Part shown: in pieces, positions 11,285 to 34,782 of the stretch
Position numbering within the stretch: the first letter of the stretch is position 1
How the letters are laid out: each line of letters begins with the position of its first letter
Source of the DNA: Phallusia fumigata
Taxonomy: Eukaryota > Chordata > Ascidiacea > Phlebobranchia > Ascidiidae
Assembly: GCA_008931825.1 (NCBI GenBank)
Contig: QXVZ01014915.1
Span: forward strand, 1-34,782
Reading direction: 5' to 3'
DNA length: 34,782 nucleotides
The notes under the pieces: model-generated
What the model was told of the DNA's origin: nothing
The model's input: the letters and a program-made list of their open reading frames with translations, nothing else
The model's database searches: none
Translations under genes and position numbers: made by a program

Positions 11285-12317
11285 CTGGCCTGGATCATGT
11301 TTGCAAGGTTGTTAAGCACGATAACTCCTTATTGTCATCGTTCTAAGCGTGACGCCTTGGTAACTGCCTCATTGGGTATGTCAAACTTAGTGGAAGGTTC
11401 TCGTGGGAGAGATTCTATAAGCACGAACTCTGTTTTTAACCCCCATACGTTTGAGTTAGCCTTTTCCCGAGTTATTTCTTCTTCTCCTTCCATAGTGTTG
11501 CCTAGTGGCACTATTTCTTCTGTTTCGGCGCCTGCAACAGCGCCAGCCTTTTCTTCCGCACATGCTACACCTGAAATCTGGTAGTTCAGGTCAAGGTGAG
11601 TGCCGTACCTCTATTATTTCACTCGCACCTACCAGACCAGTTACGTCTCCAGTTCTGCAAAGTAGCAATTGTCTTCGACCTCATCTTGATACCTTATCAT
11701 GCCAATTTGAACCCTGCTTAAGAAGCTCTTTCTTCCAGACTACTATATTAGCACAGACGCGTTGACATCAATCCAATTAACATCAACAGTTTCTTCTCCT
11801 TTAGCATCTAAACATTTTGAAGAAACCCTTGCCATGCAGATGCTCGTTAATGAAATAAGTTCTTTGGAGGAAAAACCACCTCCCCTTGAGCACAGCCGAC
11901 GAAAATCTATAGCAATCCCGGAATGCGTCCTTTAGACAAAACTTCTCTGGATGCAAAAGGATTCTGGGCAATTCCAACCTCTTTCGTGCCCTTAATTTTT
12001 TCAGCCTAATTCTATAATCTGTCTTCTCTTTTAAGGCGACCTCTTTAAGCTTTTGTTCTGTAATCTTTTGTGCTCTTTAAGTTGTTACGCCTACCCTATC
12101 TTGGGATATGTATAATACCAAACATTTTCACAAATACTCCTCCTTTGCGACTTGCTAACTTTTGTACAGAAACAACCGCGTCAGCACTTTAACTCTTTAA
12201 GAAATATGTAACGTGTAAGTTTGTTACGGTCGAATAACAATCTAGACCACTTGTCTGTTTATTTTTTTTAAAAATCCTCCATTTATTTTGCTGAGGTGCG
12301 ATATTGTGGGTATATCG
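11285..12317. repeat. Long direct repeat, copy A, with degraded S/T/P-rich frames
   Basis: Starts near AGCTGGCCTGGATCATGTTT and ends at the first N (12318). Its 3' third (12061-12317) is near-identical to 12437-12695; its 5' part around 11286-11320 and 11420-11465 matches 12319-12380. It carries three consecutive open frames in different phases: 11297-11584 (95 codons, Ser/Thr/Pro-rich), 11505-11765, and about 11712-11936 (containing HFEETLAMQMLVNEISSLEE). They look like a frame-shifted remnant of one coding region, perhaps a retroelement gag or host pseudogene; I recognise no domain. Confidence 0.6.
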
Positions 12318-12318
12318 N
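12318..12318. other. Single ambiguous base (N) at a repeat-copy join
   Basis: The N falls exactly where copy A stops (TATATCG) and a second copy starts (AGCCGGCATCATGTTTGC, compare position 11285). This is best read as a contig join and not a sequenced base. Confidence 0.8.
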
Positions 12319-13128
12319 AGCCGGCATCATGTTTGCAAGGTTAAACACGAACTTTGTTTTATACCCCCATGCGGTTAGGTCAGATTTTTACTGTAACCTT
12401 TCACTTCTTTTAAATATTTCGTTAACATTGAGTGTATAATCTTTTGTACTCTTTAAGTTATTACGCCTACCCATCTTGGGATATGTATGTACCAAATATT
12501 TTTGTAAATACTTCTACTTTGCGACTTGGTAACTTTTGAATAGAAACAACCGCGTCATGTCAGTTAACTTTAACTCCTTAAGAAATATGTAACGTGTAAG
12601 TTTGGTACGGTCGAATAACAATCTAGCCCACTTGTCTGCATTTTTTTAGAAATCCTCCATTTATTTTGCTGAGGTGCGATATTGTGGGTATATCGTTCGG
12701 CTTATCAAGGCAGCCACATTTTTATTTCCTATCCTTATTTTACTACTTTTTTTTACCCCACTATCTGCTTGGAGTCGACAGAGCACAGTCCTCCACAGAC
12801 AAACTGCTTAGAGTCGACTTAGCCGTAAACCACGGTCAGATACTTTTAACGAGGAATCACGAGATAAGGTGACCGGCATAAGCGCTCCGCAGTCTTTCAC
12901 AACGTCCTTGAATTTTAGGGTACGACAACTCATTGAGTTTTGTCCTAGGCTTTAGATTGCTTAGCAGACCGTTACCAAACAAACATCGCGCATATATTCT
13001 TATTTGGCCCGCTTTTTCAATATTTGACATGATAGTTTGCTTCTGCTTAAAAGTTAGCTCCGCAAAAAAATACGTATTATATAATTTAATTGTTAGATGT
13101 AATTTTGTGTTCACTTTTCCTAAGCCAA
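12319..13128. repeat. Long direct repeat, copy B
   Basis: Begins with the same module as copy A (CATGTTTGCAAGGTTAA), is internally deleted relative to it, then carries 12437-12695 (near-identical to 12061-12317) and 12810-13099 (near-identical to 13130-13421). It ends at the second N. No gene is supported in it; a 68-codon frame at 12666-12872 is repeat sequence. Confidence 0.75.
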
Positions 13129-13421
13129 NAGAGACGACTTAGCCGTAAATCACCGTCAGATACTTTTAACGAGGAATCACGAGATACGGTGACCGGCATA
13201 TAGCGCTCCGCAGTCCTTTACAAAGTCCTTGAGTTTTAGGGTACGCAACTCTATGAGTTTTGTCCTAGGCTTTAGATTGCTTTGCAGACCGTTGTCAAAC
13301 AAACATCGCGCATATATTTTTGTTTGGCCCGTTTATCAATATTTGACATGATAGTTTGTTTCTGCTTAATAGTTAGTTCCACAAAAAAATACGTATTATA
13401 TCATTTAATTATAAGATTAAA
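13129..13421. repeat. Second N and partial direct repeat, copy C
   Basis: After N at 13129, AGAGACGACTTAGCCG repeats AGAGTCGACTTAGCCG at 12810. Similarity continues for about 290 bp to ATACGTATTATATCATTTAATT, with scattered substitutions and small indels. As at 12318, the ambiguous base sits at the junction of two copies. Confidence 0.8.
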
Positions 13422-14529
13422 TGTTTTCATAAAAATTTGCCCATCATGTTTAATCGGGTAAATTTGTTGAAATTTACTCGATTTGCCTTTTCCCTTTTCT
13501 CTCATTCGAAGCAACAGGGTAAATTTTGCAATTTTATCCGGGGAAATTTGTGCATGTGAAGTGAACAGGCTTATTGATGAAAAAATATTATTTAATAACG
13601 TCCGGCAGCTTTTTTCGTCTCAATTTTCCGCATGGTGGCGTAGTAGAAACCGAAATGTTATCTGGCGTCCATGGTGACGTACTTTGCTTTCTTTAGAAAG
13701 GTATTGGGCTTTAGTATTGCCGTTTCGAACAGTAGATGATTAGATTATTTTCAAAGAGTTAAGTTAAAGTGTGCTTCAAGAGCTTAATAAACTAAAACGT
13801 GTACTGTAATAACCTCAGTTATCAACTACCACAAGTGTCAATTATTTTGCTAAGGACTTTAACAGCATGGCAATACTTCCATTACTCATTTCGTATTTGG
13901 ATTATTTATTATCACGTTAAACGCGGTGCTGAGCATTGGCTAGAAAAGGAAACTAACAATGTTGTATCGTCACTGTTGTGCTGTGATTGCCACTCGCATC
14001 AACATAAAGTACAGACGAATTGTTCATGTGCGTTTATACGTATGTTTTAGAAAAAATATAAATTGCAAATTTAAATTTGAATCTGCATGGACTCGAGTCC
14101 CAGGATTCGATATTCTAATTTGAACATCCCTGGGGATAAGTCTTAGCACATAAATTTTGAAAACCTTATGTTAAGATTGTCATCTGCGTATTAAATTATA
14201 GTTTCACTGACTAAGGGGGCAAGACCCCAAATGTCCCCCAAATTATTGCAAAAAAATAATTTTTGCCCCGATAAGGCTTTATATGGCGAACTTATGATCA
14301 GTGGATCTTTTCAATTTTTAACCTTGTATAACTGGACCATTGATAATAATAGATTAAATAGTTTGCAATAGCAAAACTTTTATAAGGGCACTTAATAACA
14401 TGTTATTGGTTTAATATTTGCCTAAAGTACTTCTAAAGCATGTAAGTCTGAGAAGCACCACATGGCCGCGGGCCCTTTTGGACACTACTCCATTAAAAAT
14501 GGCATGTAAAAATTGTACCCCTGTGTCAA
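13422..14529. other. Intergenic stretch, no gene seen
   Basis: AT-rich sequence with two short open frames (13483-13677, 13799-14050) that lack recognisable domains. It includes a perfect GACTCGAGTC palindrome near 14091 and a GGGGG/CCCCC-flanked AT hairpin-like stretch near 14215-14275. Nothing else supported. Confidence 0.5.
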
Positions 14530-14723
14530 GTTGAGTGAGTTGAATTTATTTCGCTTGGTGAAAGAAATCGGAGTGACACAATTGCCCTGAAACAATCACA
14601 AAACTGTAAATAGCTGCCCAATGTAAAAATGTTATGTGGCGTGAAAAGTAAAGTGCACAATTGCTGGATAAAGTTTGAATACGCTGCAGCTACACCACCA
14701 TTAAAAGGTGCTATGTGGCGGGG
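14530..14723 (+). repeat. Dispersed repeat family 1, copy 1
   Basis: About 190 bp matching 19609-19797 in the same orientation: shared blocks GAATTTATTTCGCT / GAGTTTATTTCGCT, AAACAATCA, AAATAGCTG(C/T), CTGCAGCTACACCA and a final TATGTGG. The copies are diverged but collinear. Class unknown; a SINE or MITE fragment is possible. No terminal inverted repeat or poly-A tail seen. Confidence 0.7.
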
Positions 14724-15420
14724 ACTTACATCAGAGGGTGAGTTTGGCGGAGGGTAGATTTAATACTAGGGGGAAACATTGGTGGAACCGGTTAGCAGGA
14801 GAAAACCTAGACTACCCAGGTTAGGAAAAGAGGATGGGGTTCGAAAAATATTTGTTTTAAGCACTGGAGGAAGGGTACAGGGCAACTATTTAAACAGTAG
14901 TACACATAATGGACTATTATTGTGTTACAGAAATTCAAGTAGTATACTACTGTAGTGTACTAATGTTTTTAAAGGAGTATTTCTGTTAAAAGAACAAACA
15001 AGAAAACATCTAAAGTCATAAACCTATTGTATTCATGTCACTAGTGAGATGCATTTCTCAGCTCATTCATAGTTTTGAAACAAGAGATAATTGTTAATTT
15101 GAATGAGAATTTCATAAACAGGCAAAAGTAATAACCCATGAAAACAAGGATTGTTTTTTTTAGTATTGAGTTGTAGCGGGATCAACTTCGCTTTGCACAC
15201 TAATTGAAGCAAATAGTAAAAAAACCATCTTCAACGTAGTGATTTCCCAGAGAATAAATTCATTGGTAAATTACTAGGTTGTATGAATGGAACTAGGTTG
15301 TATAAACAATTCTGACCCACATCCCACTTCAATTGTGCACTACCGATGTTATCGCCTCTATTAAAGTTGTTGAAAAGTATTTTGTTTGAGAACTTAAAAA
15401 CAATTGGAAAATATGGTTTA
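14724..15420. other. Upstream region of FHAD1, no gene seen
   Basis: Non-coding AT-rich sequence directly upstream of the FHAD1 leader. No TATA box or other promoter element could be assigned with confidence; promoter elements may lie here or further upstream if the leader is spliced. Confidence 0.4.
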
Positions 15421-15455
15421 CAGGAGTTTCATTTGTTTAATGTATACATGCGATA

Positions 15456-15458
<3 letters not shown>
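15421..15458 (+). promoter_or_regulatory. FHAD1 leader: splice acceptor and minimal uORF
   Basis: GGTTTACAG|GAG at 15414-15426 is a good 3' splice acceptor (AG at 15422-15423) lying 32 nt before the FHAD1 start. It could accept a 5'-UTR exon or, in a tunicate, a trans-spliced leader. Between it and the start is an upstream ATG (15448) with the tiny frame ATG-CGA-TAA; its stop overlaps the main start by one base (TAATG, 15454-15458). An in-frame TAA at 15438 shows that 15456 is the first usable ATG in this frame. Confidence 0.5.
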
Positions 15459-31480
<16,022 letters not shown>

Positions 31481-31680
31481 TTTGATCATGTGTGTAAAAT
31501 TTACAAATTAATTCGCTGCTGCACTGTGTTATCCATGTGTTACCACTTGTTTTTTTCACAATGTTAAGATTCTTACATGTTTACAGTGATCTGCCAGATG
31601 AAGAGAAAGAATTTTTTTAAACGACTTGTACACAAACTTTGTAGTGCTGTAATGTTTAGCCAACGAATATTTTAACTTAG

Positions 31681-31686
31681 ATTAAA
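31681..31686 (+). terminator. Putative FHAD1 polyadenylation signal (ATTAAA)
   Basis: Common variant hexamer 200 bp after the FHAD1 stop, with a T/GT-rich stretch (TTATTTTTTGAGTTTTGTC) about 25 bp downstream. No AATAAA occurs between the two convergent stop codons on this strand. Confidence 0.45.
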
Positions 31687-31861
31687 CAAACCGAGGAAAA
31701 AGTCAACTCTTATTTTTTGAGTTTTGTCAAAAACTTGTAAATATGTGTCACACATAGTTTTCAATGAAAGAAGGAAATTGAGTTCATATTTAGTCATCTT
31801 CTAAAGTGCTGTCTCCCAATCTAAAAAGCAAAACATTGGATTTTTAGAATTTAGAGTGTAA

Positions 31862-32234
31862 CTATGAGTTCTTAAAAAGAACGTACTGCACTAGGTAGTC
31901 CTTTACATTGGTATGGCCATGTTTCCGTGCTAATCCAATAAGAATTCCAGTTGCACATTTTCCTTTCCTATTACGACAGATACTGCAGTTGCAAAATCCT
32001 CGGCACACTGGACATTTCCACTTCTAAAACATTAGTTTTATGCAATGACTGAAAAGTTTAGCTTAGAGGGTTTTATCAACCTACTGGGTCCAGCAGCACT
32101 TCTTCTACAGATTCGCCATAGCGATTCAGTAAACAAGGTCCACAAAATTGCCCTCGGACACCAACACAATGTTCAAATCGGCAGCATGATTTGGTGTCAA
32201 TAGTTTTTTGTCTGCACTGGTGACAACTAGTTCC
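31862..32234 (-). other. zf-4CXXC_R1 domain of CDCA7
   Basis: Two exons split by a 61-nt intron (32024-32084) encode the Cys-rich zinc domain: CHQC, SCC...EHC, CGPC, CPVC, CNCSIC. The RGQFCGPC and NRYGE blocks, where vertebrate family members are nearly invariant, are intact. The tail after the zinc domain ([14 protein letters not shown]) is short. Confidence 0.92.
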
Positions 32235-34747
32235 CTGGTAAAGTAAGTTAAAAGTAAATTACAGAACAGAAGCAGATATTTTCATTTAATTTATATAAAT
32301 TATATGATGAAATGATGGAATTGATAATACAACTAACTGACCCAACCTACAAACTTTAAAAGGCTAGTAGGTTAACTGCTAGGACTATGGGGTGAAACAC
32401 ATTAGCAATTACATGTTATACAAACTGTCCAAATTTTATTCAGTTCGAAGATTGTTAGTAATTTGACCAATTTTAGGGGGCTAGTAAAATAACTGCTGGG
32501 GCTATAATGTAAAACACAGCAATGACTGTTCTACAATAAAATACTCTACAAAACGCCAAAATTTCATCCAATTTGGACATTGTTTACCAATTTGACCCAT
32601 TTTAGGGGCGCTTGGGGGTAACTGTTAGGACAATAGAGTAAAACATCAATTATTGCACCACAATGACATATTATACAAACTGTCCGAATTTCATCCAATT
32701 TGAGAATGTTTAACAATTTGACCCATTTTAGCGGGGTAGTGGTGTAACCGCTGGGCTATGCGGTTAAACACATCTAATATTGCACCACAATGACAAAATA
32801 TACAAACTGACCAAATTTCATCCAATTCGGAGAATATTTAGCGATTTGACCCATTTTAGGGGAATAGTGGGGCAGCTGCTGGGGCTTTGGGGTAAAACAC
32901 ATAAATTATTGCACCACAATGCCATGTTATACAAACTGTCCAAATTTCATTCAATTCACAGAATGTTTAACAATTTGAACCATTTTAGGGGGCTAGTGGG
33001 GTAACTGCTGGGGCTATGGGATAAAACACATCAATTATTGCACAACAATGACATGTTCTACAAACAGTCCAAATTTCATCCGATTCGAAGAATGTTTAAC
33101 AATTTGACCCAATTTAAGGGGCTAGTGGGGTAACTGCTGGGGCTATGGGGTAAAACACATCAATTATTGAAAAATCTAGTGTAGCTCAGTTGGTAGAGCG
33201 CAAGCCCAAGAAAGGCTACAGTTGTGGGATCGTATTCCCACCGCAGGCTAGATTTTTCCAGTCACTTCTTGCTGACTAAAAATGCTTGGAAGGCCAACTA
33301 TGATGTGGTATAACACCTCTTGCAGGCCTGGCATATTATGATTCATATATAAGTGTGCCATAATCGTTGGCCTGCATGAAAGCTGTGGGTTAACCAATGG
33401 GTCAACTGGGTTCAAAAAGTACAGTGAACTACTTCAGATACCCATCTACCATATGTGAAAGTTTGAAGAAATTTAAACAACTTTTACTTGACCAAAATGT
33501 TGGAACAAACAGGTGTTAGACAGAAAATAAAGAAAAAAAAACAACATTGATGCTTGACTGCACCAGTTCTGTTATTTTTGTTAGTTGGTACCTGTTGGTC
33601 AATAGCATGGGCATCGATTTTTAAGCATATTTTTATCACATGGGGTGGCGAAATGATCAAATCCAAGAGTTCTGACATGTGAATAAATTAATATTAAACT
33701 CTCTGTTATCGCTAGTATTATCATTAAATATAGCACAAGCGACATGCCAATAAGACTCTGAATAAATTTGTATCGCTCGCCTTGAATGTTTTTGGTGTAA
33801 ACAAGTCTTTACAAAATCCTCATGTCGACGCAAGCAAGTAGCATCATATGTTTTCAAAGCAATATAAAATACGGAATGCGGAAAATTTCTGGGGTGGCAG
33901 CATAGAATTTTTATAATGGCTGCTACCCTAGAAATTTCCAGAGGGGTGGCTGCCACCTCAACGGTCCCGGAAATTATCACCTATGATCAATAGTCACTAC
34001 CTGTCTTTTAGTTTTGTCCACAAATTTGTCTTCGCAAATAAACAACAGTTTTTTGCTGCAAACAGTATTAAAAAGGAAGTAATTAAACACAGAATAAATG
34101 CAAAACTTGTGCAAAAATAATTCATATTCGCTTGGCTGACTACACTCTTTATTTAGTATCAGTACCTTCACTGGATCATAAATTTTTCCAACAGAATGTT
34201 CAGCAATGTTATTTAGCATTTGTCTTGTCACATCTTCAACAGGTATAATAACATGTGGTTGAGTAATTGACATACGGCGCTGTTTTGGTTTGTCCTCACC
34301 TAATAAATTAAAATATTTTGTTCTCCATACAGCACAATGTTTAAAACATGCTAATACCACCATTTTCGGAATCAGAGCTCCACTTTCTCTTTCTTTGAAC
34401 CAATTTTACAGTAAGGTGTTTGTTGAAGTGGGTTCTAAAAGATTACACAAATACCTATAAATTTAAAACTGTTGGGTCAACAGCTTAGTTTACATGATTG
34501 TATCATATTTTTTTCACTAACTACACTGTTTCAGTTTTTATGAATGTCATGTACCAATGAGGATTACCAATAGTTTTTTCAGCACAATCAGTTATCAGAT
34601 AGATCTTATACTGGTAATTTTAAATTTTAAATGGAAACATTATTCATGTACTTACCCACTGAACAGTTCATCTGGAAACATTTTTGATCTTCTTCTTGTC
34701 ACACGAGGAACAACTTCAAATTGGTGTTTTACACTTCTTGCGTTTGT
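31862..34747 (-). CDS. CDCA7: CDCA7/CDCA7L-type 4-CXXC zinc-binding protein, 3' part
   Basis: Cell division cycle-associated 7 family, nuclear; family members recruit the remodeller HELLS/LSH and support maintenance of DNA methylation (established for vertebrate CDCA7). Exons in transcription order: 34747-34656, 34434-34358, 34299-34166, 32234-32085, 32023-31862; 615 nt, 204 codons plus TAG. The 5' end is outside the window. N-terminal part is basic ([20 protein letters not shown]). Then comes [14 protein letters not shown] and KIYDPVK, the conserved lead-in to the zinc domain, followed by [49 protein letters not shown] and [16 protein letters not shown]. This is a near-textbook zf-4CXXC_R1 domain. 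Exon 34358-34434 is the least certain: chosen because its phases (2 in, 1 out) are what the neighbours require. CDCA7 versus CDCA7L cannot be decided; tunicates may have one copy. Confidence 0.9.
32345..33168 (+). repeat. Minisatellite, ~128-bp unit x ~6.5 (CDCA7 intron)
   Basis: The recurring block CAATTTGACCCATTTTAGGG occurs at about 32459, 32588, 32714, 32842, 32971 and 33100, a spacing of 126-129 bp. Each unit also holds GCTAGTGGGGTAACTGCTGG, AAACACATCAATTATTGCA, CAATGACATGTTATACAAAC and CCAAATTTCATCCAATTC. Similarity between neighbours is higher toward the 3' end. Similar single or decayed units occur in reverse orientation at 19331-19413 and 21780-22200. No coding role: a 74-codon open frame here (32780-33004) is repeat sequence. 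Confidence 0.95.
33169..33258 (+). repeat. tRNA-like sequence framed by 11-bp inverted repeat
   Basis: GAAAAATCTAG (33169-33179) and CTAGATTTTTC (33248-33258) are perfect inverse complements. Between them GTAGCTCAGTTGGTAGAGC has a complete D arm/A box, AAGCCCAAGAAAGGCT could form a 4-bp anticodon-like stem, and GTGGGATCGTATTCCCAC a T-arm-like stem with an 8-nt loop in place of 7. The anticodon loop lacks U33 and the B box is degenerate, so it is more likely a tRNA-derived SINE head or tRNA pseudogene than a working tRNA. It abuts the minisatellite with no gap. Confidence 0.6.
33285..33376. repeat. Imperfect inverted repeat (GGCCAAC...GTTGGCC)
   Basis: AAGGCCAACTATGATG near 33289 and CATAATCGTTGGCCTG near 33359 are imperfect inverse complements. 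An internal related block, AGGCCTGGCATATTATGA, lies at about 33325. The region could fold into an ~85-nt hairpin and may be the body of the adjacent tRNA-like element. Confidence 0.5.
33380..33535 (-). repeat. Dispersed repeat family 2, copy f (CDCA7 intron)
   Basis: Read on the minus strand: TTTTCTGTCTAACACCTG, TTTGGTCAAGTAAAAGTTG, TTTCTTCAAACTTTCACATA, GGTAGATGGGTATCTGAAGT, then CCCAGTTGACCCATTGG, the same block order as copies b, d and e. On the minus strand it precedes the tRNA-like element and the ~128-bp array. Confidence 0.7.
33606..33985 (-). mobile_element. hAT MITE family, copy 2 (CDCA7 intron)
   Basis: A 380-bp reverse-complement homologue of 19927-20317. Start CATGGGCATCGAT, end TCACCTATG; flanked by GTCAATAG (33598-33605) and ATCAATAG (33986-33993), an 8-bp target duplication with one mismatch. 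Shared internal blocks include GGTGGCAGCATA, TTATAATGG, AAATTTCTGGGGTGG and GAAATGATCAAATCC. The right terminal repeat is more decayed than in copy 1, suggesting an older insertion. Confidence 0.9.
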
Positions 34748-34782
34748 CTATGGTAATAGGCAACAAAAATCTCAAAACAAAA

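Noticed and set aside
12810..13421. A pair of LTRs (290-bp direct repeats)
   Set aside because: The copies are only about 30 bp apart with an N between them and nothing internal. An assembly or tandem-copy explanation fits better.
32780..33004. A 74-codon open frame within the minisatellite
   Set aside because: It is two repeats of non-coding unit sequence and the unit length is not a constant multiple of three.
33179..33247. A functional tRNA gene
   Set aside because: The A box is good, but the T arm has an 8-nt loop without TTCRA, the anticodon loop lacks U33, and the acceptor pairing needs an irregular offset. Reported as tRNA-like only.
33977..34363. A 128-codon minus-strand open frame taken as a complete gene
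   Set aside because: Only 34166-34299 is a CDCA7 exon. The frame runs into flanking introns past a good acceptor (TTAG) and donor (GTACTG).

Overview
This is animal nuclear DNA: AT-rich, with intron-containing genes (GT-AG junctions, a large class of very short introns of about 55-90 nt), tRNA-derived SINEs, hAT-type DNA transposons and two single-N assembly joins. Gene content and intron style fit an invertebrate deuterostome. A tunicate such as Ciona is my best guess, from gene architecture and not from any database match.

Three protein genes account for essentially all convincing coding sequence. (1) Positions 1-8001, plus strand: the 3' part (18 exons, 1809 codons plus stop; 5' end outside the window) of a secreted gel-forming-mucin/VWF-type glycoprotein. 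It begins with twelve 47-residue tandem repeats (period exactly 141 bp), continues with TIL/VWC modules and a D4-like VWD-C8-TIL assembly, then more VWC-like CC modules, and ends in a C-terminal cystine knot. (2) Positions 15456-31480, plus strand: a complete orthologue of FHAD1 (28 exons, 1343 aa): N-terminal FHA domain, then a long coiled coil. (3) Positions 34747-31862, minus strand: the 3' part of a CDCA7/CDCA7L-type gene with the 4-CXXC zinc-binding domain, convergent with FHAD1. Every exon was placed by hand from splice consensus, phase compatibility and protein resemblance; all phases chain without a break.

The 8.0-15.4 kb stretch between genes 1 and 2 has no convincing gene. It holds a 516-bp hAT-type MITE with 16-bp perfect terminal inverted repeats, a block of long direct repeats (11.3-13.4 kb) interrupted by both Ns at repeat-copy joins (likely assembly trouble or unmerged haplotypes), and one copy of a repeat found again in an FHAD1 intron.

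The long introns of FHAD1 and CDCA7 are built largely of repeats: two copies of a 380-391 bp hAT MITE with 8-bp target duplications, tRNA-derived SINE-like elements, and a dispersed family with a 'TTATGGATCC' head that appears, in several places, to be followed by one or more ~128-bp units. In the large CDCA7 intron the ~128-bp unit is amplified into a ~6.5-copy minisatellite that abuts a tRNA-like sequence framed by an 11-bp perfect inverted repeat. No operon-like, CRISPR, viral or other defence-type system is visible; the three genes have no evident joint function.
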